Shown here: positions 15,790-25,150 of the stretch, one piece after another
Numbering within the stretch: the first letter of the stretch is position 1
Layout of the letters: each line of letters starts with the position of its first letter
Assembly: GCA_013791885.1 (NCBI GenBank)
Contig: VMSZ01000053.1
Location: forward strand, 1-33,282
Reading direction: 5' to 3'
DNA: 33,282 nt
From: Sulfurimonas sp.
GTDB lineage: Bacteria; Campylobacterota; Campylobacteria; Campylobacterales; Sulfurimonadaceae
Notes under the pieces: generated by a model
The model's database searches: none
Seen by the model: only the letters and a program-made list of their open reading frames with translations
What the model was told of the DNA's origin: nothing
Made by a program: the position numbers and the translations under genes

Positions 15790-16555
15790 CGAGTTTTTTC
15801 ATACTCTTATAGGCGCTCAAGTCGAGCATTATAGGCGTGATGGAGATATTTCCCTCTTGGATAACCTCATAATCGCTTAAACCCTCCGAGCCTTTGCGGG
15901 GAGAAAAATTCAGAGGATGCAGACCCAGCCAATAGTGTTCTTCACCACGAGGGTTTCTATGCAGATGCGAGTCATTCGCATAAAATCTGTAACCGGCATA
16001 GCTCACTTTCATTTTGGCATTCTCTACGTCTGCGGGAATGTTTACATTTAAAAACTCCCGCTCAGGCAGAGGAAAAGAGCCTTCACGTATTTTTGTAACG
16101 AGAAGTTTTATGGTCTTGCACGCAAGTGTAAAATCACCCTCAGGATTAGAGAAATCCATCACCTGACTTATTGCAATAGAAGGAATATCATGCAAAACTC
16201 CTTCCATCGCGCCTGCCGCTGTTCCTGAGTAGGTAATATCTTCACCCATATTTGAGCCTCTGTTGATACCGCTTACGAGCAAGTCCGGTTTTTCGTCTGG
16301 AAATATAGTACTGATTGCCAGATAAACGCAGTCGCTCGGTGTTCCGTCATCAAGTTTGAAGAAGTTGTCATCAACACCCACAAAACGCAGCGGTCTCACC
16401 AGCGTCAAAGAGTGTCCGCAGGCAGATTTTTCATTTGCAGGGGCAACAACCGTAACCTCAACATTTTCAAGTTCTCTCAAAGCATTTCGAAGTTCTAAAA
16501 GCCCTTTTGCTTCATAGCCGTCATCATTTGTTACTAATATTTTATATGTTTTCAT
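15761..16555 (-). CDS. surE: 5'/3'-nucleotidase SurE
   Basis: Survival protein E, a metal-dependent phosphatase of nucleoside monophosphates. TNDDGYEAKG (D11-D12) is the metal-binding N-terminus. GTPSDCVYLA and SGINRGSNMGEDITYSGTAA are the other hallmark blocks. Length of 264 aa is typical. No Shine-Dalgarno is seen before the ATG, and an extended -10 box sits only seven bases upstream, so the message may be leaderless. It is the first gene of the minus-strand run leading through tcdA to the cys genes. Confidence 0.92.
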   Translation of the reverse strand: MKTYKILVTNDDGYEAKGLLELRNALRELENVEVTVVAPANEKSACGHSLTLVRPLRFVGVDDNFFKLDDGTPSDCVYLAISTIFPDEKPDLLVSGINRGSNMGEDITYSGTAAGAMEGVLHDIPSIAISQVMDFSNPEGDFTLACKTIKLLVTKIREGSFPLPEREFLNVNIPADVENAKMKVSYAGYRFYANDSHLHRNPRGEEHYWLGLHPLNFSPRKGSEGLSDYEVIQEGNISITPIMLDLSAYKSMKKLDAWMGELEV

Positions 16556-16561
16556 GGGCGT

Positions 16562-16570
16562 ATTTTAGCA
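16562..16570 (-). promoter_or_regulatory. Extended -10 promoter element for surE
   Basis: On the minus strand the sequence is TGCTAAAAT, matching TGnTAnnnT. Transcription would start about seven bases further on, at or next to the surE ATG at 16555. No clear -35 box is present, as is common in Campylobacterota. Confidence 0.4.
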
Positions 16571-16628
16571 AACATACTTTAATTATTTACATTTTTTCCG
16601 ATATTACTCCAAAGAAAAAGGATTACTC

Positions 16629-17162
16629 ATGAACACTTCTTATGCACTTGAGGGCTACCGTTCTCATGACTTAAAGATTGCTATGAAAACTTCCAGCGGT
16701 GATGTTATCAAAATGGATTTTTCCAATCAGCAGTCTCTTTCTCTCTCCTCTGAGCAGAATGAAAAGGGGTCGAGAAGTTCTCTGAGTTTTAGCTCCATGC
16801 AGTCTTTTGCCTTTTCTGTTGAGAGCAATGGCATAGATGCACAGGATGAAAAAGAGATTCAGGAGTTTATGAAAATTGCCCAGCCTTTTATAGATGACTT
16901 TCTCAAAGAACTTGAGCAAGATGCTCCTCAAACGCCGGTGACAAAACTCGCTCAAAAGGTCGCTTCCATTTTTGAACCAAGTAAACAAAGAGATGAAAAT
17001 GCCAAAAATCATGTTAAATCTAACATAGTAGAGATGTTTGACAACTCTCTGGCAAAAATAGATAATTCTAAAATAATGGACAAAATCTTTGCGGATGCCC
17101 AAAAACTTTTAGAAAAAACGCTTCAGGCTTTTGACAACTTCAACAAAGAGATTTACGCCTGA
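16629..17162 (+). CDS. Hypothetical protein (177 aa)
   Basis: An unrecognised, probably cytoplasmic protein. The N-terminal half is serine-rich and looks beta-structured (MKTSSGDVIKMDFSNQQSLSLSS). The second half is helical and acidic (EIQEFMKIAQPFIDDFLKELEQ; KIFADAQKLLEKTLQAFDNF). No signal peptide or membrane segment is seen. The start is supported by AAGGA six bases before the ATG. It is transcribed away from surE across a 73-base gap, and the methyl-accepting gene begins 14 bases after it, so those two may be co-transcribed. Function unknown. Confidence 0.7.
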   Translation: MNTSYALEGYRSHDLKIAMKTSSGDVIKMDFSNQQSLSLSSEQNEKGSRSSLSFSSMQSFAFSVESNGIDAQDEKEIQEFMKIAQPFIDDFLKELEQDAPQTPVTKLAQKVASIFEPSKQRDENAKNHVKSNIVEMFDNSLAKIDNSKIMDKIFADAQKLLEKTLQAFDNFNKEIYA

Positions 17163-17176
17163 TTTAGGCATAAAAC

Positions 17177-18241
17177 TTGCTACAGCAAGGGTATGAAACT
17201 ATTATATTTTTTTTACTCTTAACTATTTCTCTTTTTGCTTCTCTCTTTGATGTTGAAAAAACCTACCAAGAACTCAACCTTGAAATAGACAAAATATCTC
17301 ACAAACTCTTAGCAGAAGAAAAAATTTATCTCTACTATCTTTCACTTGCAACACATGAAAAAATAAGTACGGCTCTTACTTTGCATGATACTGGGGCAAT
17401 CGAAATTCAAACCCTAGAAGATGAGATGCTGCGTTATTTTGCAACTCTTCATGAACATAACAACCGCCTCACAGCCCAGGAGATAGAAAAGCTCAGAACT
17501 CTTTATCTGCAGATGAACAAAGAAGCACAAATACTTTTACAGCAACCTCAGGAAGAAAAAACGGACTACACATTTCTTTTTATTTTCCTTGGAGTTTTGC
17601 TCTTTGTACTCTTGCTTGTTCTATTCTTTTATCTGCTTCGCAAAACAAACGCAATCAATACGCTTCAAAACATTGGCCTACAAGAGCTCAAACAGCAAAA
17701 CGCAGCCTTAAACAAAGATATTTTCAACTTAAGTAAATCTCTAGAATCGTCTGCTCAAGAGAAAGAAAAAACGCAGTTCAAACTTCAAGAGCAATATATG
17801 ATATATGCGAATGAAAAAGAAAAGCTACACCAAAAAACGCAGGAGTTAGAAAATTCCTATACAATTCTTACACAAGAAAACGCACAGTTGGAACATAAGC
17901 TGCGTTTAGAAAGTGAAAAACGCAAAGAAGAACCCAAAAAGTACGAATTGCCAAAAACAGAAGAAAAGAACTTTGATATGCAAGAGAAACTCTCTCTTTT
18001 GAATTCTCAAAGTCAAGAGTTTTCCAAGGTAATTGAGACAGTCTCAGAGATTGCCAAGCAGACAAATCTTTTGGCCTTAAACGCAGCTATAGAAGCCGCA
18101 CGTGCCGGTGAGCACGGTCGCGGTTTTGCAGTTGTAGCTGATGAAGTTAGAAAGCTCGCCGAGAGAACGCAGCTCTCACTTCAAGATGCAAAAGTCAATG
18201 TTACCGATATAACTGAGACAATCTCAAGTATAAAAATATAA
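17177..18241 (+). CDS. Short methyl-accepting chemotaxis-type protein
   Basis: An inner-membrane receptor-like protein. There is a first membrane helix near the N-terminus, a periplasmic-sized helical region to about 130, a second membrane helix at about 133-153, a long coiled coil (about 160-270), and the highly conserved MCP hairpin tip near 290-332 ([16 protein letters not shown], then [16 protein letters not shown]). Only about 22 residues follow the tip, so the return helix of the signalling domain is largely missing. The frame opens at TTG 17177. An ATG at 17193 lies in another frame, broken by a tract of eight T. The tip should still contact CheA/CheW, but methylation sites would be few. 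Ligand unknown. Confidence 0.75.
   Translation: MLQQGYETIIFFLLLTISLFASLFDVEKTYQELNLEIDKISHKLLAEEKIYLYYLSLATHEKISTALTLHDTGAIEIQTLEDEMLRYFATLHEHNNRLTAQEIEKLRTLYLQMNKEAQILLQQPQEEKTDYTFLFIFLGVLLFVLLLVLFFYLLRKTNAINTLQNIGLQELKQQNAALNKDIFNLSKSLESSAQEKEKTQFKLQEQYMIYANEKEKLHQKTQELENSYTILTQENAQLEHKLRLESEKRKEEPKKYELPKTEEKNFDMQEKLSLLNSQSQEFSKVIETVSEIAKQTNLLALNAAIEAARAGEHGRGFAVVADEVRKLAERTQLSLQDAKVNVTDITETISSIKI
17207..17214 (+). repeat. T8 homopolymer near the start of the methyl-accepting gene
   Basis: Eight consecutive T at 17207-17214. In the present length the ATG at 17193 runs into TAA after eight more codons. One additional T would join that ATG to the main frame, giving the signal-like N-terminus [17 protein letters not shown]. 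Confidence 0.6.
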
Positions 18242-18258
18242 ACATAAAGGAAAACATT

Positions 18259-19035
18259 ATGAAAATTGACGGACGTTTCTGGCTCACAAAAGATGACAAA
18301 AGCTTTCTTGGAGCCGGAAGAGTTGAACTTCTTCATAAAATAGAAAAAACAGGCTCCATAAACGCAGCGGCAAAAGAGATGAAAATGAGCTACAAAGCTG
18401 CATGGGAGAGAATAAACGGAATGAATGAGTTGGCTGACGAACCGCTCATTCAAAGAAAAATCGGAGGTTCAGGCGGCGGCGGAACAACTCTCACCCCTTA
18501 TGCTTATGAACTGATAAAAACTTATGAAAGACTAAATGAACTGCACCGCCAGTTTATAGACCGTTTCGCCGAAGCGGGAGATGACCCTGAACGCTTGGCG
18601 CGCATACTCAGCAGAACTTTTTTGACAACAAGTGCGAGAAACCAAATTCCTACAACCATTAGTAAAATTGAGCAGACAGGATTACATACCCGTATTGAAA
18701 TGCCCCTGACAAAAGAGAGTTCTTTAGTCTCTTTCATTACAACAAAATCTGCGCAAAATATGGGCTTAACCCTTGGAAGTGAAATTTATGCCATCATAAA
18801 ATCGAGTGACATATCCATTGTAAACGCAGCGCCAAAGACGAGTGAAGAGATAAATATTATTCAAGGGCATGTAAAAGGTATGGAACTCTCAGATGAGTTT
18901 ATCGAACTTACATTTGCAGTGAATGATGAGAAAAAACTCGTTGCGTTTTTAGATAAAACAGAAGCAAACTCTTTTGAAATAGGCTCCGAAGCTTATGCAC
19001 TTATTGGAACTAATAATATAATCATTGGCTCTTAA
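18259..19035 (+). CDS. modE: Molybdate-responsive transcriptional regulator ModE
   Basis: Residues 1-110 or so are a LysR-type winged helix DNA-binding domain as in ModE (SINAAAKEMKMSYKAAWERIN, then IGGSGGGGTTLTPYA). Two TOBE (molbindin) domains follow at about 125-190 and 195-258 (SLVSFITTKSAQNMGLTLGSEIYAIIKSS; FIELTFAVNDEKKLVAFL). With molybdate bound, ModE dimers repress molybdate transport genes. Length of 258 aa matches the family. AAAGGA precedes the ATG by about eight bases. No mod transport genes are in the window. Confidence 0.88.
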   Translation: MKIDGRFWLTKDDKSFLGAGRVELLHKIEKTGSINAAAKEMKMSYKAAWERINGMNELADEPLIQRKIGGSGGGGTTLTPYAYELIKTYERLNELHRQFIDRFAEAGDDPERLARILSRTFLTTSARNQIPTTISKIEQTGLHTRIEMPLTKESSLVSFITTKSAQNMGLTLGSEIYAIIKSSDISIVNAAPKTSEEINIIQGHVKGMELSDEFIELTFAVNDEKKLVAFLDKTEANSFEIGSEAYALIGTNNIIIGS

Positions 19036-19076
19036 ATATATCTAAGCTCTTCTAACTGCCCTAAAATAGGGTATCC

Positions 19077-19106
19077 TTGACATTAATAGATAAGTTATTG
19101 TAAAAT
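19077..19106 (+). promoter_or_regulatory. Probable sigma-70 promoter of rho-murI
   Basis: TTGACA at 19077-19082 and TAAAAT at 19101-19106 (preceded by TG) are separated by 18 bases. The start of transcription would be about 75 bases before the rho ATG, leaving a leader in which rho autoregulation could act. Confidence 0.55.
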
Positions 19107-19187
19107 TGCATCAACAAAATGGCTTCTTTAGCCAAATAACTTACATCTGCATCCAATAAATCCAAAGAAACTAAGGTACTTAACTAC

Positions 19188-20540
19188 ATGAGTGAAAACA
19201 CTTCACAACAACCTCGCAAAACTCCTAAAGCTCCTAGCAACAAACCAAGCACAAAGTCACGTTCACATACGCCCGTAGAAGGTGCTACTATTGATGATCT
19301 TCGATTAAAAAGTATTGAAGATTTAGTTGCTATGGCAACGGAGCTTGAGATTGAACATCCAAATGAGCTTAAACGCCAGGATATCATTTTTGAAATCCTT
19401 AAGGCACAGACTGCTCAGGGCGGCTTTATTCTTTTTAGCGGTATTTTAGAGATTATGCAGGATGGGTATGGCTTTATCCGTTCTATCGACAAAAGTTTTA
19501 ACGAAAGTATCAATGATGCTTACGTTTCTAACACGCAAATCAAACGTTTTGCTCTAAGAAACGGAGACGTTGTAACCGGTCAGGTACGCCCTCCAAAAGA
19601 GCAAGAGCGTTACTATGCGCTTATCAAGATAGAAGCGGTAAACTCCCTGCCCCCAGAAGAAAGCAAAAAAAGACCTCTCTTTGAAAACCTTACTCCAATC
19701 TATGCAGCCCAACAAATCAAACTTGAATACCGTGAAAAAGGTTTAACAGGCCGTATGATGGACTTATTTTCTCCAATCGGTAAAGGACAGCGCGGTCTTA
19801 TTGTTGCTCCTCCAAGAAGCGGTAAAACAGAACTTTTAAAAGAAATTGCTCATGGTATCACTGCAAATCATCCGGAAATCGACCTTATGGTTTTGCTTGT
19901 GGATGAGCGTCCAGAAGAGGTTACGGACATGGAAAGAAGCGTAAAGGGCGAAGTTTACAGCTCGACTTTTGACATGCCGGCAAAAAACCACGTCAAAGTG
20001 GCTGAGATGGTTATCGAAAAAGCGAAACGCCGTGTGGAACTTGGCAGAGATGTTGTGATTTTACTTGACTCCATCACCCGTTTGGCGCGTGCTTACAACA
20101 CCGTAACACCTTCAAGCGGTAAAGTGCTCTCTGGCGGTGTGGATGCAAATGCACTTCACAAACCAAAGCGTTTCTTTGGAGCGGCTCGTAACATTGAAAA
20201 AGGCGGAAGTTTAACCATCATCGCCACTGCACTTATAGACACGGGAAGCAGAATGGACGAGGTTATTTTTGAAGAGTTCAAAGGTACAGGGAACTCGGAA
20301 GTTGTTCTTGACCGTAAAGTCGCTGAGAGACGTATCTTCCCTGCGATTGATATTCTTAAATCCGGAACGCGTAAAGATGAACTTCTTATCGGTCCTGATG
20401 TACTTCAAAAAGTATTTATTCTTCGTCAAATGATTCATAAACAAGATGATGAAGTCGAAGCGCTTAAATTTGTCTACACAACTATGGGTAAAAAAGCCAC
20501 AAACGCAGAGTTCTTAGAAAGCATGAACACAAATCAGTAA
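19188..20540 (+). CDS. rho: Transcription termination factor Rho
   Basis: RNA-dependent ATPase helicase that ends transcription. After a short Ser/Pro/Lys-rich lead (1-30), the Rho N-terminal domain begins ([14 protein letters not shown]). An RNA-binding cold-shock-like fold follows (about 80-150, with GYGFIRS). The RecA-like motor carries Walker [10 protein letters not shown] at 207-215 and [36 protein letters not shown] is the Q/R-loop region. Length of 450 aa is normal. AAGG lies about a dozen bases upstream of the ATG. murI starts three bases after the stop, so they form an operon. Confidence 0.97.
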   Translation: MSENTSQQPRKTPKAPSNKPSTKSRSHTPVEGATIDDLRLKSIEDLVAMATELEIEHPNELKRQDIIFEILKAQTAQGGFILFSGILEIMQDGYGFIRSIDKSFNESINDAYVSNTQIKRFALRNGDVVTGQVRPPKEQERYYALIKIEAVNSLPPEESKKRPLFENLTPIYAAQQIKLEYREKGLTGRMMDLFSPIGKGQRGLIVAPPRSGKTELLKEIAHGITANHPEIDLMVLLVDERPEEVTDMERSVKGEVYSSTFDMPAKNHVKVAEMVIEKAKRRVELGRDVVILLDSITRLARAYNTVTPSSGKVLSGGVDANALHKPKRFFGAARNIEKGGSLTIIATALIDTGSRMDEVIFEEFKGTGNSEVVLDRKVAERRIFPAIDILKSGTRKDELLIGPDVLQKVFILRQMIHKQDDEVEALKFVYTTMGKKATNAEFLESMNTNQ

Positions 20541-20543
20541 ATT

Positions 20544-21287
20544 ATGAAAATTGGCGTATTTGATAGCGGAATTGGCGGTTTAACTGTTGTAAAATCTCTT
20601 TTGGAGCATAAACTCTTTGAAGAGATTGTCTACTTTGGTGACACTGCGCGCGTGCCTTACGGTGTCAAAGACAAAAACACCATTATTCGCTACGCCATTG
20701 AAGCCGTAGAATTTTTCAAAAACTTTGAACTTGACCTTATTATTGTTGCCTGCAACACTGTCAGTGCTTACGCTTTGGATGAGATGCGAGAGAGTGCGAG
20801 CTGCCCTGTTTTTGGGGTTGTGGAAGCGGGGATTTTGGCAACTGCAAACGCAGTCGAAGGTAAAGACGCAAAAGTTCTCATTTTAGGAACAAAAGCAACT
20901 GTCAATTCAAAAGCTTACGAAATCGGTCTGCGTGCTCTTGGCTACGAAAATCTTCAAGCCAAAGCAACGGGACTTTTTGTGCCTATGGTTGAAGAGGAGA
21001 TATATGAGGGTGAGATTTTACAGGCCACGCTTAGACACTATTTTTCAACTCTTGACAAACCAAACGCACTCATCTTGGGATGTACCCATTTTCCGTTAAT
21101 CTCTGAAGCATTACAAGAGTATTTTGGTTCAGAATGCAAACTTATACACTCCGGAGATGCGATAGTCGAGTACTTGGAAAAAGAGTTTACTTTTACACAT
21201 AAGTACCCAAATACTGAGCTAAAATTCTTCGCTTCGGAAAATCCCGACGCACTTAAAAAAATTGCCAAAAAGTGGTTAAATAATTAG
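20544..21287 (+). CDS. murI: Glutamate racemase
   Basis: Interconverts L- and D-glutamate for peptidoglycan synthesis. FDSGIGGLTV at 6-15 supplies the catalytic Asp/Ser. C70 (VACNTVSA) and C180 (LGCTHFPLI) are the two catalytic cysteines, with H182 beside the second. PYGVK is the substrate loop. Length of 247 aa is typical. It follows rho by three bases without its own promoter. Confidence 0.96.
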   Translation: MKIGVFDSGIGGLTVVKSLLEHKLFEEIVYFGDTARVPYGVKDKNTIIRYAIEAVEFFKNFELDLIIVACNTVSAYALDEMRESASCPVFGVVEAGILATANAVEGKDAKVLILGTKATVNSKAYEIGLRALGYENLQAKATGLFVPMVEEEIYEGEILQATLRHYFSTLDKPNALILGCTHFPLISEALQEYFGSECKLIHSGDAIVEYLEKEFTFTHKYPNTELKFFASENPDALKKIAKKWLNN

Positions 21288-21360
21288 AATCTTTGTAATG
21301 CTGCAAAGCTCCAATCACAAGCTGTAACACTCCTGCAACCATTCCATACTATATTTCCTT

Positions 21361-23112
21361 ATGGAAAATAACTTATCAAAACTTTGGCGTGAAAACTTAG
21401 AACTGTTAGACTTCGCTTTTCAACCTATACTCAACACGCATACAGGAAAAATCTTTGCTGTTGAAGCATTGCTGAGAAACTATGAAAACATAGGTTATAA
21501 ATCTATCTTTTCCCTATTTGATGACGTCTATAAAAATAATCTCCTCTACGCTTTTGACATTATGCTTCGTAACAAGGCCATAGAAAAATTTGTCACTATC
21601 AAAAATTATAAAGATATAAAACTCTTTTACAACCTCGACAACAGACTCTTTGAAATGCAAGATTTCACGAAGGGCAATACGCTTAAAATACTCAAAAAAT
21701 TTGATTTAAATAAAAATGCTCTCTGCTTTGAAATATCTGAACGCCATGAAATTGCCTGCAACAGCAATCTTGAAAATGTTATTAACCACTACAAAGAGAG
21801 CGATTTTTGTATCGCCATAGATGATTTTGGTGTTGGCTATTCAGGTTATAAACTGCTCTACGACATGCTTCCAAATATTATAAAAATAGACAGATTTTTT
21901 TTAGCCAATTTAGAGAAAGATGCAAAAAAAAGAGTGATGGTTAAAAGCATATGCAACCTCGCCATTCAGCTTGGTATAAAAATAATAGCTGAAGGCGTGG
22001 AGACAAAAGAAGAATTGCTTGTATGTAAAGAAATTGGCTGCCACTACATACAAGGCTATTTCATACAAAGACCAACCCAAGAATGTGATGAAATTCTGAA
22101 TGAATATGAACATATTAAAGAACTGGTTCAAATCGATAAAAGAAGTAAAAACTCGATTCAGGCATACCTAGATAAAATAGAAACCTTAAATATTCATTCC
22201 CAAATGAGTGATATTATAGAGTACTTTAACAAAAATAAGCAGATAAGCATCTTACCGATTGTCTCTGCCAATAATGAGCCTTACGGGATAATTCAGGAGA
22301 ATAAAATTAAGGAATATCTCTACTCTCCTTATGGACACTCACTGCTTCTAAAAAATAATGCTGATTGTTCAAAAATTAAAAACCTGATTACTCCGTGCGG
22401 AATTACAGATTTAGACACCAGTTTGTCCAATATTATTGAACTCTTCTCCAGTAATCCTGAGTCGGTCGGAATTATTATTACCAAAGACACGAAGTACTAC
22501 GGTTTTTTATCTGCAAGAGCAATTATTACTGTTATGAATGAAAAGAATCTTATTTATGCCAGAGACCAGAACCCACTCACTAAGCTTCCCGGAAACAGCA
22601 TGATAGAGGAGTACATAGCAAAAATCGACACCATGCATAATTCCTATATTTTGTGTTATTTTGACTTAGACAACTTTAAAGCATACAACGATGTTTACGG
22701 ATTTAGAAATGGAGACAGAGTGCTTCTTCTCTTCTCTGAAATATTAAAAAAACATTTTTCATGTGACTATTTTGTTGCCCACATCGGAGGCGATGATTTT
22801 TTCAGCGCCGTTTCATTTCATGGCATGGATGAAAATATTTTTATTGACGAGATTTGCCAAATCACCAATAAATTTACGCATGATGTACAATCTTTTTATA
22901 ATGAAGAAGATAAAAACAAAGGGTATATTGAGGCAAAAGACAGAGAGGGAAATATGAAAAACTTTCCTCTTCTAAGCGTCAGTACTTCCATACTGATTGT
23001 GCGCAAAAGCACAACATGTCAATGTGAAAAAGATATAAACGCCATCTTGTCTCAGCAAAAAAAATATGCCAAGAATGAGCTAGACCATATATCTATAAGC
23101 AGCCTGATTTAG
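21361..23112 (+). CDS. EAL-CBS-GGDEF c-di-GMP signalling protein
   Basis: A cytoplasmic protein of 583 aa. An N-terminal EAL phosphodiesterase comes first: EALLR at about 35-39, ISER, DDFG (about 153), KIDRFF, EGVETKEE and QGYF, so the metal and catalytic residues appear intact. A CBS-pair-like region follows at about 265-395. A C-terminal GGDEF domain carries GGDDF at about 476-480 (DLDNFKAYND upstream). The EAL-first order is the reverse of the common GGDEF-EAL arrangement. Whether the cyclase half is active or only binds GTP is unclear. The CBS pair would be expected to sense a nucleotide. No ribosome site is obvious. It converges on the next gene with an 18-base gap. Confidence 0.87.
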   Translation: MENNLSKLWRENLELLDFAFQPILNTHTGKIFAVEALLRNYENIGYKSIFSLFDDVYKNNLLYAFDIMLRNKAIEKFVTIKNYKDIKLFYNLDNRLFEMQDFTKGNTLKILKKFDLNKNALCFEISERHEIACNSNLENVINHYKESDFCIAIDDFGVGYSGYKLLYDMLPNIIKIDRFFLANLEKDAKKRVMVKSICNLAIQLGIKIIAEGVETKEELLVCKEIGCHYIQGYFIQRPTQECDEILNEYEHIKELVQIDKRSKNSIQAYLDKIETLNIHSQMSDIIEYFNKNKQISILPIVSANNEPYGIIQENKIKEYLYSPYGHSLLLKNNADCSKIKNLITPCGITDLDTSLSNIIELFSSNPESVGIIITKDTKYYGFLSARAIITVMNEKNLIYARDQNPLTKLPGNSMIEEYIAKIDTMHNSYILCYFDLDNFKAYNDVYGFRNGDRVLLLFSEILKKHFSCDYFVAHIGGDDFFSAVSFHGMDENIFIDEICQITNKFTHDVQSFYNEEDKNKGYIEAKDREGNMKNFPLLSVSTSILIVRKSTTCQCEKDINAILSQQKKYAKNELDHISISSLI

Positions 23113-23130
23113 TGTAATATATACATAAAT

Positions 23131-25098
23131 CTATATGAAATTTACACAATTTCTGCCACTGTGCTTTGATACATAGAGAGCTTCATCAGCCCTTTTTAAA
23201 ATGCTCTCTTTGGTATCCTCGTTTCCAAAAAGCGTGATACCAACGCTTATTGTAAGATTTTGTACATACTCAAATTCATATTCACTCACTGCCTCTTTTA
23301 TTTTAAGTGCAAATTGCAGGAGCTGTTCTTTGTTGATATTTGGAGAGACGATTAAAAATTCTTCTCCTCCCCATCTCCCAAAACGATCACTCCCTCTAAT
23401 GAGTCCGGATATAATATTACATACTTCCTGCAACACATAATCTCCCACATCATGCCCATGAGTATCGTTTACCTTTTTAAAGTGGTCTATATCAATCATG
23501 AGCAGCCCAAAAGTACTATTATACCTCTCAACTCTGGCTATCTCTATCTCAAGTTCCTCATTAATTTTACGGCGGTTGTATATGCCCGTTAAACTGTCTA
23601 TGTTAATTAACTTTTGTATATTTTTTTCCATTTTTACACGCTGCGTTATATCTTGACTTGTTGCAACAAAATGATGAATCTCACGGTTCTTGTCCATCAT
23701 AGGTGTAATAGTCTCTTCTTCATAATATAGACGTCTGTCTTTTTTTCTGTTTGTAAAAATACCTTGGTATGTATGACCGGCCAAAATCGTATCCCACAAC
23801 TCTTTGTAAAATAATTTTGTATGCTTTCCTGATTTGAACATGCCGATTTTTTTACCAAGCAATTCTACACGTTTATACCCGGTGTGAACTACAAGCGAGT
23901 CATTGACATAAGTTATAATGCCATCCTTATCCGTTATGCGGACAAGTGCATCTGTCTGTTCTATAGCTTGTGCCAAAAGTGTTAACTGCTGCTCTGTTTC
24001 TATGATATCCGATATATCTATCATAGCTCCCATCCCGGAATAAACGCCATCGCACTTAATAGTCCGGGTCATAACTCTTACATTTTTAATTTTACCGCTT
24101 TTAGTGAGAAGCTTAACATCGTTGTACTCTTTTGAAAACTCTTCACCTTTGAGCCGTCTCATTGCAGTTTTTTTAAAAATTTCCTGCTGCGACTTGTCCA
24201 CAATAGACCACGGGTCCATGGCGTAGAGTTCCTCTATACTGTAACCTGAGATTAATGCAAATGCTTCATTTACATACGTGAGTTTATCCTCATATATAAA
24301 AATACCCATAAGCGAACTCTCTGTAATTGTTTTAAACTTCTCTTCACTTTGTTTGAGTTTTTTCTCAGCTAAAACACGTTCTGTTATATCATTGGCGAAA
24401 ACGGCGAACTGCTGTCTCCCATCAATACTAATAGACTGAATACGCACTTCAGCATGATATGTCGTTGCGTTTTTTCTTTGATGAATAGTTTCAAGCAAAA
24501 GATACTCCACGGAACCCTTTAATAGTGGCTCCATAAGAGCTGAAAAAGCTGACATTGAATATTCAGGCTTAATGTCAACAGGTGTCTTGTCTAACATCTC
24601 TTCAAGTGTATATCCCAGGTTCTTTTCTACCTGTTTATTCACATAGGTAAACTTCAAACTCTTAGCATCTACAATGTAGACTTCGTTGATACTGTCGTCT
24701 ACTATTTTTCCTAAAACTTCTAATTTATTCTCTTTCTCTTTTTCACTTGTCTCATCGCTGTAAATCGCTATAATATCGCCGTTTTCAAGCCTGCCTACTC
24801 TATTTTTTCTCCAGCCTTTGACGCGCTCATCTTCATAATAACCAAGATTAACATCTTCTGCAATCCCACTTCCGTTTACACGAACCAGTACATCAAAAAG
24901 ACCAAACCTTTTCACTCCGGGAAATACATCGGTGATTCTTTTCCCAATAAGGTCATCTTTTTTTACTTTTTCAGTCTTTTCAGCCATTTCATTTAAATCA
25001 ATAAAAATGAAATCATCACCCTCTGCTCGATAAACAACTACATTCACAGGAATCAAATTTATAGGTATTTCAGGCACTGAACTGAACTCATTCTTCAT
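23131..25098 (-). CDS. Multi-PAS diguanylate cyclase
   Basis: A soluble sensor of 655 aa with about four PAS domains in tandem (roughly 10-115, 125-240, 250-365 and 370-490; phrases such as YVNKQVEKNLGYTLEEML, YVNEAFALISGYSIEEL and YVNDSLVVHTGYKRVELLGKK). These are followed by a GGDEF domain with GGEEF at 577-581, preceded by an RxxD inhibitory site (RGSD), so it should make c-di-GMP and be product-inhibited. No membrane helix is present. The strong ribosome site GGAGGGAGG precedes the ATG, and a promoter with a tandem repeat lies just upstream. PAS signals are unknown. Confidence 0.9.
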   Translation of the reverse strand: MKNEFSSVPEIPINLIPVNVVVYRAEGDDFIFIDLNEMAEKTEKVKKDDLIGKRITDVFPGVKRFGLFDVLVRVNGSGIAEDVNLGYYEDERVKGWRKNRVGRLENGDIIAIYSDETSEKEKENKLEVLGKIVDDSINEVYIVDAKSLKFTYVNKQVEKNLGYTLEEMLDKTPVDIKPEYSMSAFSALMEPLLKGSVEYLLLETIHQRKNATTYHAEVRIQSISIDGRQQFAVFANDITERVLAEKKLKQSEEKFKTITESSLMGIFIYEDKLTYVNEAFALISGYSIEELYAMDPWSIVDKSQQEIFKKTAMRRLKGEEFSKEYNDVKLLTKSGKIKNVRVMTRTIKCDGVYSGMGAMIDISDIIETEQQLTLLAQAIEQTDALVRITDKDGIITYVNDSLVVHTGYKRVELLGKKIGMFKSGKHTKLFYKELWDTILAGHTYQGIFTNRKKDRRLYYEEETITPMMDKNREIHHFVATSQDITQRVKMEKNIQKLINIDSLTGIYNRRKINEELEIEIARVERYNSTFGLLMIDIDHFKKVNDTHGHDVGDYVLQEVCNIISGLIRGSDRFGRWGGEEFLIVSPNINKEQLLQFALKIKEAVSEYEFEYVQNLTISVGITLFGNEDTKESILKRADEALYVSKHSGRNCVNFI

Positions 25099-25118
25099 AC
25101 GCTACCTCCCTCCAAATT

Positions 25119-25140
25119 ATTTGTGACATATTTGTGATAT
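25119..25140. repeat. Tandem 11-base repeat in the leader of the PAS-GGDEF gene
   Basis: ATTTGTGACAT at 25119-25129 is followed directly by ATTTGTGATAT at 25130-25140, with a single difference. It lies between the -10 box and the ribosome site of the minus-strand gene, where a bound protein would block transcription. The TGTGA core resembles CRP/FNR-type half-sites, but a one-turn tandem spacing differs from those palindromes. Confidence 0.5.
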
Positions 25141-25150
25141 ATTTACTTAT

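Noticed and set aside
16671-17102. A 143-codon open frame on the - strand inside the gene at 16629
   Set aside because: No ribosome site and an odd basic, aromatic composition; the + strand gene has AAGGA at proper spacing.
19059-19071. CCCTA-AAA-TAGGG hairpin after modE as a terminator
   Set aside because: Only five base pairs with a three-base loop and no T-run; too weak to call.
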